Positions 25,788 through 35,127 are shown, counted from the first letter of the stretch. The stretch: DNA of 64,000 nt from Gynurincola endophyticus (GCF_003991195.1 NZ_RCWL01000005.1:37270-101269), one strand, 5' to 3'. Made by a program: numbers and translations. The notes: generated from the sequence alone by a model not told the origin.

Positions 25788-26675
25788 TTATCTGTTTCTT
25801 TTTAGTTCGCTGACCACCGGAAAGTGATCAGAGGCATACGTTTCAACCACTACATTGTGCGATTGTATGGTGAATGCATCTGACGGGCGAAATGCCAGAT
25901 AGTCAATTATTGAAGTGGCATTTCTTGAAGGGAATGTATTCGGACAGCCTCCGCCTGCACAGGTTCTGGTTAATGCACCATCAAACACATTAAAGAAATT
26001 GATGACTTCAGGCTTCTCGTTTAAATCAGCGCCAAGTACCATCGGTATATTGTTTGAAGAAACCAGGCGTGCCACTTCTCTTACCTGTAAAAGTCGTGAA
26101 ACATCACTGTTATGTTGTAAGTGAGTAACGGTAGCTATTACAGAATCAACTCCGGGTAAATCAACCAGTGCCATACCGATTACACGTTGTTCTTCATCAC
26201 TGTTTCCTTTTGGCAACAAATATTTTTGAATACTTCCTAAAGGATACTTCGATAAGATAGCTGTTCCGTAAAATCCTCTTCCTATGTTAGTAGCTGAAAA
26301 GAAAGCTACATTTCTTTGAGTGAGGTTTCCCAGTTCTGCTGCCTGGTCGCCATTGTACCCGTTTCTGGCAGTGTTTTTATCTACTTCCTGAAGAAATACA
26401 ATATCAGGGTTTGCATCATTAATCACTCTTGCAATAGCAGCAAGGTCTACTGTTCCGGGTGATAAAGGCGGAACACCACCATGAATGTTATAAGTCATTA
26501 TTTTAATGGTTGGTAATACCTGCTGACCATCATTGTCAAGACCATATTTATTTTCTGCCGTACCCAGCTCTATGTAAGTAGGCGGGTTATCGGGCATATA
26601 AGGTTTTTTATTGCAGGCGCTAACTGTTAACAGTAGCGCAGGAATAATTATATTTTTAATTGCTCGCATTTTCAT
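25788..26675 (-). CDS. EEP-superfamily phosphodiesterase, lipoprotein (second copy)
   Basis: This 295-residue paralogue of the protein at 23344-24144 carries the same motif set: IMTYNIHGG, FLQEVDKNT, GTAILSKYPL, LGADLNEKPE, SIIDYLAFR and SDHFPVVSEL. The lipoprotein signal ends at Cys21 (LTVSACNKKP). It has a short Cys-containing insert, RTCAGGGCPNTFPS, between the LNEKP and IDYLA motifs that the other copy lacks. Identity to the other copy is moderate, so this is an old duplication or two independent recruitments. The susD stop codon is 8 bases upstream, so the pair is tightly linked. Both are likely surface-exposed or periplasmic. Confidence 0.9.
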   Translation of the reverse strand: MKMRAIKNIIIPALLLTVSACNKKPYMPDNPPTYIELGTAENKYGLDNDGQQVLPTIKIMTYNIHGGVPPLSPGTVDLAAIARVINDANPDIVFLQEVDKNTARNGYNGDQAAELGNLTQRNVAFFSATNIGRGFYGTAILSKYPLGSIQKYLLPKGNSDEEQRVIGMALVDLPGVDSVIATVTHLQHNSDVSRLLQVREVARLVSSNNIPMVLGADLNEKPEVINFFNVFDGALTRTCAGGGCPNTFPSRNATSIIDYLAFRPSDAFTIQSHNVVVETYASDHFPVVSELKRNR

Positions 26676-26683
26676 TTAGAGTT

Positions 26684-28435
26684 TTAATCCCAGTGCGGAT
26701 TTTGTTTTAAATTTTTGTTCAACTGAATGTCTTCGATGGGTAAAGGCCATAAGTAGTCTCTGTCTTCTCTGAAAGTTTTTCTGATATTGATATTGGTTAC
26801 AATATTTCCTTTTCCTGCTCCGGATAGTTCGCTGCTGGGAATCTGATAAGGGCCAGTAGCCGGTGGTTTGGCTCCGTCATAAATTTCAACGTCGTTTCTT
26901 CCGTCTCTGTTGAGGTCAAACATTCCGGTTTTAGGGAAATACATTCCTCTGAAGGCACGGGTTAATAAATGGCCTTCTTTCCAGCGCATTAAATCATCCC
27001 AGCGGAAATTATTTTCCATTACCAGTTCAATTCGTCTTTCTCTTCTGATTTCAAGGATCACGCCTGTATTCGATCCGCTTACATTTTTATATTGCTCAGC
27101 GAGGTATTGATCGGGAGATGCATTGGCTGCTGCTAAATCCAGAGAAGGCATTCCTGCACGTGCTCTGAGTCTGTTCAATGAAATGTCAAGGTCTGTTTGA
27201 GAAAGCGTACCAAGTTCTGCTTTGGCTTCTGCGTAGTTTAAGAATACTTCACCGGTTCTGAATATTACCATATCGTGGTAAGATTGATTGTTACCGTCCA
27301 TGGCTACGATATTCATCCATTTAATAGGTTGATAACCTGTCATGGTCGCTTCAAAGTCAGGAGCAAGGGAAGCGGTTTGTCCGATTCTGGTATATCCCGG
27401 TACGCGAATGGTTTGTGCCAGGCGCGGATCACGGTTTTGTACTTCCTCAAAATATTGTATGGTATCATAACCCTGTATATCGGTGAATCTGCTGCCGTCG
27501 GCCATGAGGTAACTGTTTACCAAAGATTTTTCAAGACCGGGTTTTCCCTGTGTTCTGGCAGTGATGTAGAATTGCAGGTTATGTCTTAATGCCAGTTCGT
27601 TTGAATAACGTCTGGTCAAAATTACTTCCTCTGCTACACCATCGGCGTTTAGTGTGGCGAACAGGTCCTGATAAGCTTTTCCTGAAGGACCGTTGGTTTG
27701 TGTGTATAACGTGTAACCGCTTTCATTAATGAAGCGCAGGGCTGCTTCCGCACTTAAATTCAGAAACTTTTCTGCATCGGGAAGATTAAATTCAGTATGA
27801 TATTTACGCCAGGTTCCTTCATATAATGCGACTCTCGCTTTTAAAGCAAGTGCCGTCCATCTGGTTACTCTTTCTACATTTTTCTGGTTATCCAGGTGTT
27901 CAATAGCAAAATCCAGATCAGCCATGATAGAATCCATGATCAATACTCTTGAGTCGCGCGGCTTCATCAGATTTTCTATATCATTCGTTTCAATTACCAC
28001 ATTGTACCATGGAACGTCGCCGTACCATCTCACTTTTTCAAAGTAAAAAAACGCTCTGAAAAACTTAGCTAAGCCAAAGTATTTATTTCGAACGTTTTGG
28101 TCAGTATAGTTAATTGCAGTGGGGCTGTTCAGTAAAAAGTTGATATTTCTTAAAGCACTCCAGTTCCAGCGGCTGTCGGTGGTAGGAACGATTCTGGTAC
28201 CACTTACTTCAGCTGCAACAGATGATTTTACAATGTTATCGGCTGATTCTCCGAATACATAGTTTGCATCTGGTAGTGCGGCGTAAAAAGAGTTAGTGTA
28301 AGCGGCAAAGTCATTTTCAGATTTAAAAAATGTTTGCGGAGAGATATCAGCTGTTGGGTATCTCTCTAAGAAATCTTTTGTACAACCTGTGAGCATCAAT
28401 GCTACTGCGGGTATGATAATATGTTTGAGTTTCAT
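26684..28435 (-). CDS. SusD/RagB-family outer-membrane lipoprotein
   Basis: This 583-residue surface lipoprotein forms the lid of a SusC-type channel. The signal ends in LMLTGCTKDFLERYP. The helical TPR-like scaffold and family blocks are present: FFRAFFYFEKVRWYGDVPWY, NYAEAKAEL, and a C-terminal segment EIRRERRIELVMENNFRWDDLMRWKEG. The closing YLWPLPIEDIQLNKNLKQNPHWD is the standard SusD ending. It follows susC by 30 bases. The ligand is unknown, because no glycoside hydrolase or polysaccharide lyase accompanies it. Confidence 0.95.
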   Translation of the reverse strand: MKLKHIIIPAVALMLTGCTKDFLERYPTADISPQTFFKSENDFAAYTNSFYAALPDANYVFGESADNIVKSSVAAEVSGTRIVPTTDSRWNWSALRNINFLLNSPTAINYTDQNVRNKYFGLAKFFRAFFYFEKVRWYGDVPWYNVVIETNDIENLMKPRDSRVLIMDSIMADLDFAIEHLDNQKNVERVTRWTALALKARVALYEGTWRKYHTEFNLPDAEKFLNLSAEAALRFINESGYTLYTQTNGPSGKAYQDLFATLNADGVAEEVILTRRYSNELALRHNLQFYITARTQGKPGLEKSLVNSYLMADGSRFTDIQGYDTIQYFEEVQNRDPRLAQTIRVPGYTRIGQTASLAPDFEATMTGYQPIKWMNIVAMDGNNQSYHDMVIFRTGEVFLNYAEAKAELGTLSQTDLDISLNRLRARAGMPSLDLAAANASPDQYLAEQYKNVSGSNTGVILEIRRERRIELVMENNFRWDDLMRWKEGHLLTRAFRGMYFPKTGMFDLNRDGRNDVEIYDGAKPPATGPYQIPSSELSGAGKGNIVTNINIRKTFREDRDYLWPLPIEDIQLNKNLKQNPHWD

Positions 28436-28465
28436 AAAAATCTTTTTCGAATAAAATGATCGTAA

Positions 28466-31400
28466 CTAGAAAGACATGTCGATACCAAATGAAATTGTTT
28501 TGCTGAACGGATAAACACGGCCATCGATTTGTGACATTGCCTGTTCAGGATCGATGTACTTACTTCTTAATTTAGTGAACGTAAACAGGTTTTCACCACT
28601 TACATATACACGCAGACCTTTTAATAAGGCTCTTTTAGTAATGTTGTTTGGAACTGTATAACCAATTGTCAGATTCTTTAACCTTAAATAAGCAAGGTCT
28701 TGTAAGTAACGGTTATTGGTAGCTCTCAACTCATTGTTTGCATTCAGGGCTACATATGCTAACAAATTCGGGAAGTAAGCATTGGTGTTATCCGGTGAAT
28801 AAACGTCTTTTTCAAAATCATTCGGAATGAATGAAAAATAAGGACGGGAGTAAGGCCCCCAGAACCGGTCGGCGTTATTACCCGGATACCAGTCCATTTT
28901 TCCTAAACCCTGAAAGAAGAAGCTGATGTCGAAATTGTTCCAGTTTGCATTACCACCGAATGAATACATGTAACGCGGAGTACTGTTTCCGATTACTCTT
29001 TGATCACCCGGATCGTCGATCGTGTTTTTTCCCGCACTGATCACATTGTCACCATCTAAATCTAACCAACGTAAATCGCCTGCACGAATCGGAATGTTGT
29101 TGTCTCTTCTTACCCTGTTTAAGAATACCTGATCAACCGGGTATGTTCGGGCTTCTGCATCGGTCTGGAAGAAACCGTCTGTGATATATCCCCAGATTTC
29201 TCCTATTTCTTTTCCTTCGTAAAGAGAGTAGGTGAGTTTCGTTGGGTTGTTTATTTTTTTAACTACAGAATGGTTATCACTTAGAGCAACATTGAAACTG
29301 TATTTGAAAGGTTTGTTGAGTAACATGAAATGATCACGATAATTTACGGCTAACTCAAAACCTTTTGTTTGAATAGTAGCTACGTTTACAATCGGCTCAC
29401 TGGCACCATACACACTTGGTAATTTAACATCGCTTGCTAAAATGTCTTCGGTGTTTCGGATATATTTATCAAAACTGATGTTTAATCTGTTTCTGAAGAA
29501 GGATACATCTATACCACCATTATAGGTAATCGCTGTTTCCCATGTAAAAGAACCGGAAACGGGGTTTGGTACGGAATAACTTCTGGCTTTTTCTCCACCC
29601 AGAATATAGTTCATTACAGAAGCTCTCATCGTCGGAATGTATGGATAGGCACTGGAAATCTGCTGGTTACCCAATGATCCGATAGATCCTCTGAATTTTA
29701 AATCGCTGATTACATTATTAAGAGGAAGGAAGAAGTTTTCTTCGCTGATTCTCCAGGCTGCTGATACAGAAGGGAAAAATCCTCTTCTTCTTCCGCTGGG
29801 AAAACGTGATGAACCATCGTAACGTCCGCTTGTTTCAAGAATATATTTTCCGGCGAAGTCATAGTTGAAACGATAGAATAAACCTGCTAATGCCACTTCA
29901 CTTGAATTGCCGGATACGGTTTGTAAGCCTGTTCCGAGATTTAAACTGTTGAGCTCTTCTGAAGATAAATCGTCAATGGTAGCTCCGATTCTTTTTGCTT
30001 TGCTTAACTCCTGATTTAAACCTGCAAGAATTTTAAAATTATGATTATTGAATGATCTGGTATAATCAGAATAGAGATTCATTACGTGTACCTGATTGAA
30101 CTGTTGTGATTCGCTGAGTTTGTCGATTGCATATTTAGGTGCTACTTCAACAGTTCCGGGATATAATGAATAAGTAGCCGCTGTTTGTCTGTAAAAGCTG
30201 GGGTCTGTATATAAATTGTAACTGTAGTTAGCTGTGATATTCCAGTTTTTAAGCGGTGTGATGCCTATTTCATTAATGGTAGTGAGTTCATATTTTCTAT
30301 CTAAACCTCTGGTATTACCACTGATCAGCATTGCGAAAATACCGTCGCCGATATCATAGTTGTTTAAACCGGTTCTGTAACTGGCAGTTCCGTCCGGGTT
30401 GATCGGTGCATAGGCAGGAGATGCGTGTACGTTCACGTGGGTAAAGTTTGCAGAACCGCCACCATCTCTACCAAAGTAATCATAACTCATGTGGTAGAAG
30501 TTGGTGTTGTTTGAAATTCTTAACCACGGATTGATCTGTGCATTTACTTTTGTTCTCAATGTTTTTGAACCGTATTTGTCAGTGTTCATTCGCATAATCC
30601 CATCTTTCGATTTCAGGTTACCATTGATCATGTAGTTAACTGTTTCACTTCCTCCGCTGATAAATACGTTATGATTCTGAGATGCCTGCCATTTGGTAAA
30701 CATGATATCCCACCAGTCGTAGTTGCCGTAATAAACATATTGGTCTCTGCCGTTTCTGTTTTGTACGGTTACCCATGGTCTGGAAGGGTCTTCTACTTTA
30801 TCATTTCTTCTGGCGTATAATTCTTCATAGTCTCTTTCTGTGTAACCTGAATAACCACCTACGTGTGCCAGCGCTGCATCATTCAGTCGCATCCAGTCAT
30901 AAGCGGTAGTCATGAAATCTGTGCTTACTGTTGGTGTTGAAGCACCCCAGTTATTGTTATATCTGATGGCTGTTTTTCCGGCTGTTCCATTTTTGGTAGT
31001 TACAAGAATTACCCCGAAAGCACCACGTGCACCATAGATGGCAGCGGCTGAAGCGTCTTTTAATACAGAAATAGTTTGTACTTCTTCCGGATTCAGGCGG
31101 TCTAAGGTTCCGGGTACTCCGTCAATGATCACCAGAGGGGCACCATTTACGGCATTGCTTCCGCTGATAGAAGTAATACCTCTGATATTGAGACTTCCCA
31201 TTTGTCCGGGCATACCGCTGCTGACGCGGATATTAAGGTTGGGAATCGCTCCCTGTAAAAGAGACGTAATATTAGTAGCAGGACGGTCTCTTAATTCGTC
31301 GCCTTCTATTTGCTGAACGGCACCAGAAAGGTTCATTTTCTTTTGTGTACCATAACCAACAACTATCACTTCTTCAATTTCTCTGACATCAATTTTCATT

Positions 31401-31732
31401 TTAATCATCAGAGAATTGTTTTCTCCATCTTTAATGACAAAACGGTTGATTTGCTGTGTTTCGTAGCCAATGAATGAGGCTCTGAAGTTATAAGCAACAC
31501 CGGGTGTCAGGTTAAGTCTGAAAATACCCTGAGAGTTCGTCATTGTTGACAATACTGCCGCAGTATCGTTTATTTTAAAAGCTTCTACGGTTACTCCCGA
31601 CATTACTTTTGAGTTCTCATCGAGAATGGTTCCGATAAGCGGACGGGTCTGTGCCAATGCCTGTAACGACAAAATAGAGCACAGCAAGATACAGGCGCTC
31701 AATCGGCTTGAACGCTTCAGTTTTAATTTCAT
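28466..31732 (-). CDS. SusC/RagA-family TonB-linked outer-membrane protein
   Basis: This is a 1088-residue TonB-dependent importer. A signal peptide to about residue 28 precedes a carboxypeptidase-D-regulatory-like domain (TRPLIGTILDENSKVMSGVTVEAF, residues 30-115). The TonB box region and plug follow (VIVVGYGTQKKMNLSGAV, then IIDGVPGTLDRLNPEEVQTISVLKDASAAAIYGARGAFGVILVTTKNG). The rest is a 22-strand barrel ending in an aromatic residue (SFGIDMSF). The N-terminus has no STN/secretin domain, so signalling to the upstream FecR anti-sigma factor may occur differently or be weak. It lies 46 bases after fecR. Confidence 0.95.
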   Translation of the reverse strand: MKLKLKRSSRLSACILLCSILSLQALAQTRPLIGTILDENSKVMSGVTVEAFKINDTAAVLSTMTNSQGIFRLNLTPGVAYNFRASFIGYETQQINRFVIKDGENNSLMIKMKIDVREIEEVIVVGYGTQKKMNLSGAVQQIEGDELRDRPATNITSLLQGAIPNLNIRVSSGMPGQMGSLNIRGITSISGSNAVNGAPLVIIDGVPGTLDRLNPEEVQTISVLKDASAAAIYGARGAFGVILVTTKNGTAGKTAIRYNNNWGASTPTVSTDFMTTAYDWMRLNDAALAHVGGYSGYTERDYEELYARRNDKVEDPSRPWVTVQNRNGRDQYVYYGNYDWWDIMFTKWQASQNHNVFISGGSETVNYMINGNLKSKDGIMRMNTDKYGSKTLRTKVNAQINPWLRISNNTNFYHMSYDYFGRDGGGSANFTHVNVHASPAYAPINPDGTASYRTGLNNYDIGDGIFAMLISGNTRGLDRKYELTTINEIGITPLKNWNITANYSYNLYTDPSFYRQTAATYSLYPGTVEVAPKYAIDKLSESQQFNQVHVMNLYSDYTRSFNNHNFKILAGLNQELSKAKRIGATIDDLSSEELNSLNLGTGLQTVSGNSSEVALAGLFYRFNYDFAGKYILETSGRYDGSSRFPSGRRRGFFPSVSAAWRISEENFFLPLNNVISDLKFRGSIGSLGNQQISSAYPYIPTMRASVMNYILGGEKARSYSVPNPVSGSFTWETAITYNGGIDVSFFRNRLNISFDKYIRNTEDILASDVKLPSVYGASEPIVNVATIQTKGFELAVNYRDHFMLLNKPFKYSFNVALSDNHSVVKKINNPTKLTYSLYEGKEIGEIWGYITDGFFQTDAEARTYPVDQVFLNRVRRDNNIPIRAGDLRWLDLDGDNVISAGKNTIDDPGDQRVIGNSTPRYMYSFGGNANWNNFDISFFFQGLGKMDWYPGNNADRFWGPYSRPYFSFIPNDFEKDVYSPDNTNAYFPNLLAYVALNANNELRATNNRYLQDLAYLRLKNLTIGYTVPNNITKRALLKGLRVYVSGENLFTFTKLRSKYIDPEQAMSQIDGRVYPFSKTISFGIDMSF

Positions 31733-31778
31733 GATAATAAACGGTTTTTGCGTATGCGTTTATCGAATGGATAAATGC

Positions 31779-33047
31779 CTATGCATAATCATTGAATAAA
31801 ATAAAGTTTTTGTATAAAGAACTAAATCTTGAATCAAGAGCCTGATTCGGATAAGGCAAGTGTGTCTGATAAGAAACTTCTACCGGTTGATTACCAGCAG
31901 ATGAATCTTTATTTTTTTCATTCAGGATTGGTGAAGGGGTTTCCTTCGATGTATGTTGTTTGATTATTTTATAATTTCCATTCTCTTGTATAATATTCAG
32001 GTCGTTCATGTTGGCAATTACCTGTAATACCTGTGTAAGAGAGTCTTCTGTTGCAAAGGTTCCGGTGAAAAGCATTCCTCTTACGTCTTCTTCTTTATAA
32101 GCAATCGTGCAACTGTAGATATATTCGAGTCGTTTGAATACATTCGGTAAAGAAGTTTTATCGAAATCAAGTGATCGTGACAGTTCTTCATATTCTATTA
32201 CAGGAATGTCAATTGTTTTAACGTCAGGAATAGCAGGTTTGGTGATTGGTTTTACAGGTATTAAAGTTACATATGCTTTTTCCTCAGCTGTATTGATAAA
32301 ACATTGTTCACCGGCATTCAGGTATAACTCTTTAATTTTTTTCTTTTTGTCGCTGGCCGTTACCATTACTTTTCCTTCAAATAACTGAACATTGACTTTG
32401 TGTGCTGCCGTTTCTCCGTCAACGCTGAAGATGGTTCCCAAGGCTGTAGTAATAATGCCATTAGCTTCAACACTAAAAGGTCGGTTCTTATCTTTTTTAA
32501 CATCAAATCTGGCCTTTCCTTTTAAAAGGATGTGGCGGCTGGTGGTCGACGACATTTCTACGTAGATACTGGATCCGGGCGATAATGTAATAACAGAACT
32601 GTCGGTTGTAATAATTTTTTTGGGCTTGTGAGAAGTATTGGTTTGCCATTCACCGGTTGATTGCTGTTGTACAATTTGTAACTCAGGTTGAAATATTGGG
32701 GTGGGTTGTTTGTTGAGTTGGTAGAACGACCAGGTACCGGCCAGTAACAGAATACCTGCCGCTACAGCCCATTTAACGCGTAAATGAATGAGTCTTTTCG
32801 CCGGTTGACGGTCGATGATTTTTTTGTTGGTAAGAATTCTATCCTGAATAGAAGCGAAGATTTTTGCTTCTCTGGCTATTTCCTGTGGAGTAGACTGCTG
32901 TTCTTCGAGGTTCTTTTGAAAATCCTGGTATAATGAAATACGCCAGTCATTTTCATTTTGCTGAAAATCACGCAAAAATGCTCTTAACTCTTCCGAGGTT
33001 AACCGGTCATTCCAAATTCCATTAATCCTGCTTTCAATATTCTTCAT
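31779..33047 (-). CDS. FecR-family anti-sigma factor
   Basis: This 422-residue inner-membrane protein controls the neighbouring ECF sigma factor. The cytoplasmic N-terminal part (residues 1-80) is followed by a single membrane helix (VKWAVAAGILLLAGTWSFYQL, about residues 89-109). A periplasmic FecR domain follows (ITTDSSVITLSPGSSIYVEM ... ILLKGKARFDVKKDKNRPFSVEANGIITTALGTIFSVDG), then a DUF4974-like domain (LDFDKTSLPNVFKRLEYIYSCTIAYKEED). The C-terminal tail of about 60 residues is polar and unrelated. It sits 82 bases after the sigma gene and just before susC, the classic order for substrate-induced loci. Confidence 0.93.
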   Translation of the reverse strand: MKNIESRINGIWNDRLTSEELRAFLRDFQQNENDWRISLYQDFQKNLEEQQSTPQEIAREAKIFASIQDRILTNKKIIDRQPAKRLIHLRVKWAVAAGILLLAGTWSFYQLNKQPTPIFQPELQIVQQQSTGEWQTNTSHKPKKIITTDSSVITLSPGSSIYVEMSSTTSRHILLKGKARFDVKKDKNRPFSVEANGIITTALGTIFSVDGETAAHKVNVQLFEGKVMVTASDKKKKIKELYLNAGEQCFINTAEEKAYVTLIPVKPITKPAIPDVKTIDIPVIEYEELSRSLDFDKTSLPNVFKRLEYIYSCTIAYKEEDVRGMLFTGTFATEDSLTQVLQVIANMNDLNIIQENGNYKIIKQHTSKETPSPILNEKNKDSSAGNQPVEVSYQTHLPYPNQALDSRFSSLYKNFILFNDYA

Positions 33048-33129
33048 GTATGGTGTTTCTACGCCCTAAATACACGAGAATTGTAAAATGGGGATTCGGT
33101 TTAATGTTACGAAATTATTACCGATCCGG

Positions 33130-33726
33130 TTAAGCGGAAAAATAGCTCATTAAAAGTAGAAAAGAGGTTCCGTGCATTTCAGGATAACGTGCCTGAATAT
33201 ATTTTTTAATGAAACGTGTAGATTGTTTCAGGTAGTCTCTGACAGAGTTTTCAGAAATGTTCAGAATGCCTGCTACTTCGTTGGTGGTGCGCCCTTCAAA
33301 GCGGCACATCATCAGTACATCTTTTTTCCGTTTGGGAAGGTGATCAATGGCTTCTTCTAAAACCGAGAGGCGGAGGTCGAAAATAAACTCTTCTTCTTGC
33401 GGCGATTTGACCTCTTTATGTTGATTTTCTATATACGACTGTTCCTGATAAGCGACCTGTGCTTTGACTTTGTTTTTGAGATAATTAATTGATTTATTAT
33501 AGCTTACAACAAATAGCCAACGATCAACTTTGTCGGCTTTCACATGATCTCTGTTATCCCAAAGAGCGATAAAAACTTCCTGCAACAGATCTTCTGCGGC
33601 ATTTCCATCTTTCACCATTTTGATGATGTTCAGATAAACAGCACGGTTGTACTTATAATAAGTCTCATTAAATGCATCTAATTCATCCTGATAAATGAAT
33701 ACGTCATCCCTGTTAGCTTTATTCAT
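33130..33726 (-). CDS. ECF-type RNA polymerase sigma factor
   Basis: The 198-residue protein has sigma region 2 at about residues 15-85 (EDLLQEVFIALWDNRDHV with the -10 recognition helix) and region 4 at about 130-185 (LPKRKKDVLMMCRFEGRTTNEVAGILNISENSVRDYLKQSTRFI, a helix-turn-helix). No region 3 is present, as in extracytoplasmic-function sigma factors. With the FecR gene it should form a surface-signal module that switches on the susC operon. The gap of 440 bases upstream holds repeats and no obvious autoregulatory operator. Confidence 0.93.
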   Translation of the reverse strand: MNKANRDDVFIYQDELDAFNETYYKYNRAVYLNIIKMVKDGNAAEDLLQEVFIALWDNRDHVKADKVDRWLFVVSYNKSINYLKNKVKAQVAYQEQSYIENQHKEVKSPQEEEFIFDLRLSVLEEAIDHLPKRKKDVLMMCRFEGRTTNEVAGILNISENSVRDYLKQSTRFIKKYIQARYPEMHGTSFLLLMSYFSA

Positions 33727-34166
33727 TCTCTTGTGAATTTTCTGTCAATTACAATACCTGGTTTTATATGGTACTGAAATCAACACTTTCATTCGTAAAT
33801 AGATCACAAAAGTAAATACCTTCTCAGAAGGTTCTATGTTATAAAATTGTAAACAAACTAATACAAATACAAAGCGCTGCTCAGAGAGCAGCGCCAGCAG
33901 GTAATGATATTTTGAAATCTCAACTTTTTTTCGTATCTTAATAGATAGACCTTTCTTTTAATTACTATATTTCTAATAGGTTAGAAAATTGGAAATCGAA
34001 AGTGTACAAAAACGTTTTGTAATTGAACACAGCAAATGATATTCAGATTAAGAACTGCGTACCCATTTTTAATTTTTAATTCTCAATTTATCTACGTAGC
34101 CGTTTTCAATCTTCCATTTTCACCTTTCAATTGCCCTCGTTATTCTTATGCTTTGTTATTGAATAA
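33727..34166. other. Gene-free region with repeat and T-rich tracts
   Basis: About 440 bases lie between the sigma gene and the NAD(P)-binding protein gene. The stretch holds a perfect hairpin and a repeat family A copy (33874-33943). An AT-rich tract follows near 34060-34130 with phrases such as TTTTTAATTCTCAATTTAT and TTCCATTTTCACCTTTCAATT. Similar phrases occur at 39452-39578 and 47995-48034. No reading frame looks genuine. Confidence 0.55.
33874..33943. repeat. Intergenic repeat family A, copy 2, with 5' hairpin
   Basis: A perfect 9-bp stem, GCGCTGCTC-AGA-GAGCAGCGC (33874-33894), leads into the 56-base repeat core (33888-33943) that matches 21584-21639 at 53 of 56 positions. Confidence 0.8.
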
Positions 34167-35051
34167 TTAACCATTAAAGCGCGCGGCAAACTCTTTTGCA
34201 AACTCTTCCAATTTTGTTTTTCCCTCTACAGGTGCATTGTTTTTAATAAAATCTGCCTGTATGTTGCCTTTTCGTAAACCAGCACCCATATCAGTGTATA
34301 AACCTGCTATTTCAGCCGGCACACCTGCGTTGGTCATTCCTTCTAAAGCCTGTTCGTCTGTGAATTCAACCCAGGGTAATTCCGGTTTTCCCACAGCGGT
34401 TCCCAATGCTTTTGCAACCTCTTCCGCACTGCGGAAATCGCTTACGATGTAATGTATCTTTTCTCCTGCAGATGTTTTTTGTAAGAATGCTGCCGCTGCA
34501 CTCGCAATATCACGTGGATGAACTAAAGGAATCCGGGTGGAGGCAGGTAAATTTGAACCTACAATTCCTGCACCTTTGATAACAGGAATATCATTGTAGT
34601 AGTTTGTATAAAAATAACCGGCTCTTAAAAAAGTGAAGTCAACATTTTTCACTTCGTTATAAATGTTTTCGATGTGGTATAAACTTTCGATCGGTCCATT
34701 CCCATTCGGTAAATCAGCACCGATACTGCTTAATAATACCACTCTTTGAATGCCTGCGTCAGTAAATGCTTTGGCAAAAGCTTTTCCGGCGGCAACCGTA
34801 TTTTCTACAACATTTGAACCACCTAAATTGGGTGGAGTCATGGCAAAAACCGCGTCGGCATCCTTAAACGTTTCAGTTAAAAAAACGGCATCATTGACTG
34901 ATCCGATGGCGGGTATCGCGCCGGTTGCTTCAATGGCGGCTTTTCTGTTAGAAGAACTGGTTACAACAATAACTTTATTACCAGCTTTAACTAATTGATT
35001 GGTAAGCTCTTTTCCGATATTTCCTAACGAACCTGTAACAACTATTTTCAT
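34167..35051 (-). CDS. NmrA-like NAD(P)-binding protein (atypical SDR)
   Basis: This 294-residue Rossmann-fold protein begins MKIVVTGSLGNIGKELTNQLVKAG, the GxxGxxG motif of NmrA/HSCARG and quinone-reductase-type atypical short-chain dehydrogenases. RVVLLSSIGADLP and FLRAGYFYTNYY are further family blocks, while the canonical YxxxK pair is not obvious. Proteins of this type are NAD(P)H:quinone oxidoreductases or redox sensors. It is divergent from an HxlR-type regulator gene, a common pairing (QorA/QorR-like), with an elaborate shared operator between them. Regulation by that regulator in response to quinones or electrophiles is a reasonable inference. Confidence 0.88.
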   Translation of the reverse strand: MKIVVTGSLGNIGKELTNQLVKAGNKVIVVTSSSNRKAAIEATGAIPAIGSVNDAVFLTETFKDADAVFAMTPPNLGGSNVVENTVAAGKAFAKAFTDAGIQRVVLLSSIGADLPNGNGPIESLYHIENIYNEVKNVDFTFLRAGYFYTNYYNDIPVIKGAGIVGSNLPASTRIPLVHPRDIASAAAAFLQKTSAGEKIHYIVSDFRSAEEVAKALGTAVGKPELPWVEFTDEQALEGMTNAGVPAEIAGLYTDMGAGLRKGNIQADFIKNNAPVEGKTKLEEFAKEFAARFNG

Positions 35052-35056
35052 TTGAT

Positions 35057-35087
35057 TTGTTTTATTTGAAACACAAAGGTATTTTTG
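35057..35087 (+). promoter_or_regulatory. Promoter of the HxlR-type regulator gene
   Basis: TTG (35057-35059), a 20-base spacer and a perfect -7 element TATTTTTG (35080-35087) are present. The expected start near 35094 falls inside the left arm of the operator. Confidence 0.7.
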
Positions 35088-35104
35088 TACATACTTTTTA
35101 ACAA
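35074..35104 (-). promoter_or_regulatory. Promoter of the NmrA-like gene
   Basis: On the minus strand a TTG (35104-35102), a 20-base spacer and a -7 element TACCTTTG (35081-35074) match the consensus. The -33 TTG overlaps the central dyad of the operator. Confidence 0.7.
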
Positions 35105-35125
35105 GTACTTACCCTAAAGTATGTA
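35088..35125. promoter_or_regulatory. Symmetric operator between the NmrA-like and HxlR-type genes
   Basis: Two perfect 9-base arms, TACATACTT (35088-35096) and AAGTATGTA (35117-35125), flank a central palindrome AAGTACTT (35103-35110). All three share one centre at 35106.5, and six bases separate each arm from the core. It overlaps the minus-strand -33 and the plus-strand start point, fitting repression of both genes. Confidence 0.8.
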
Positions 35126-35127
35126 TT

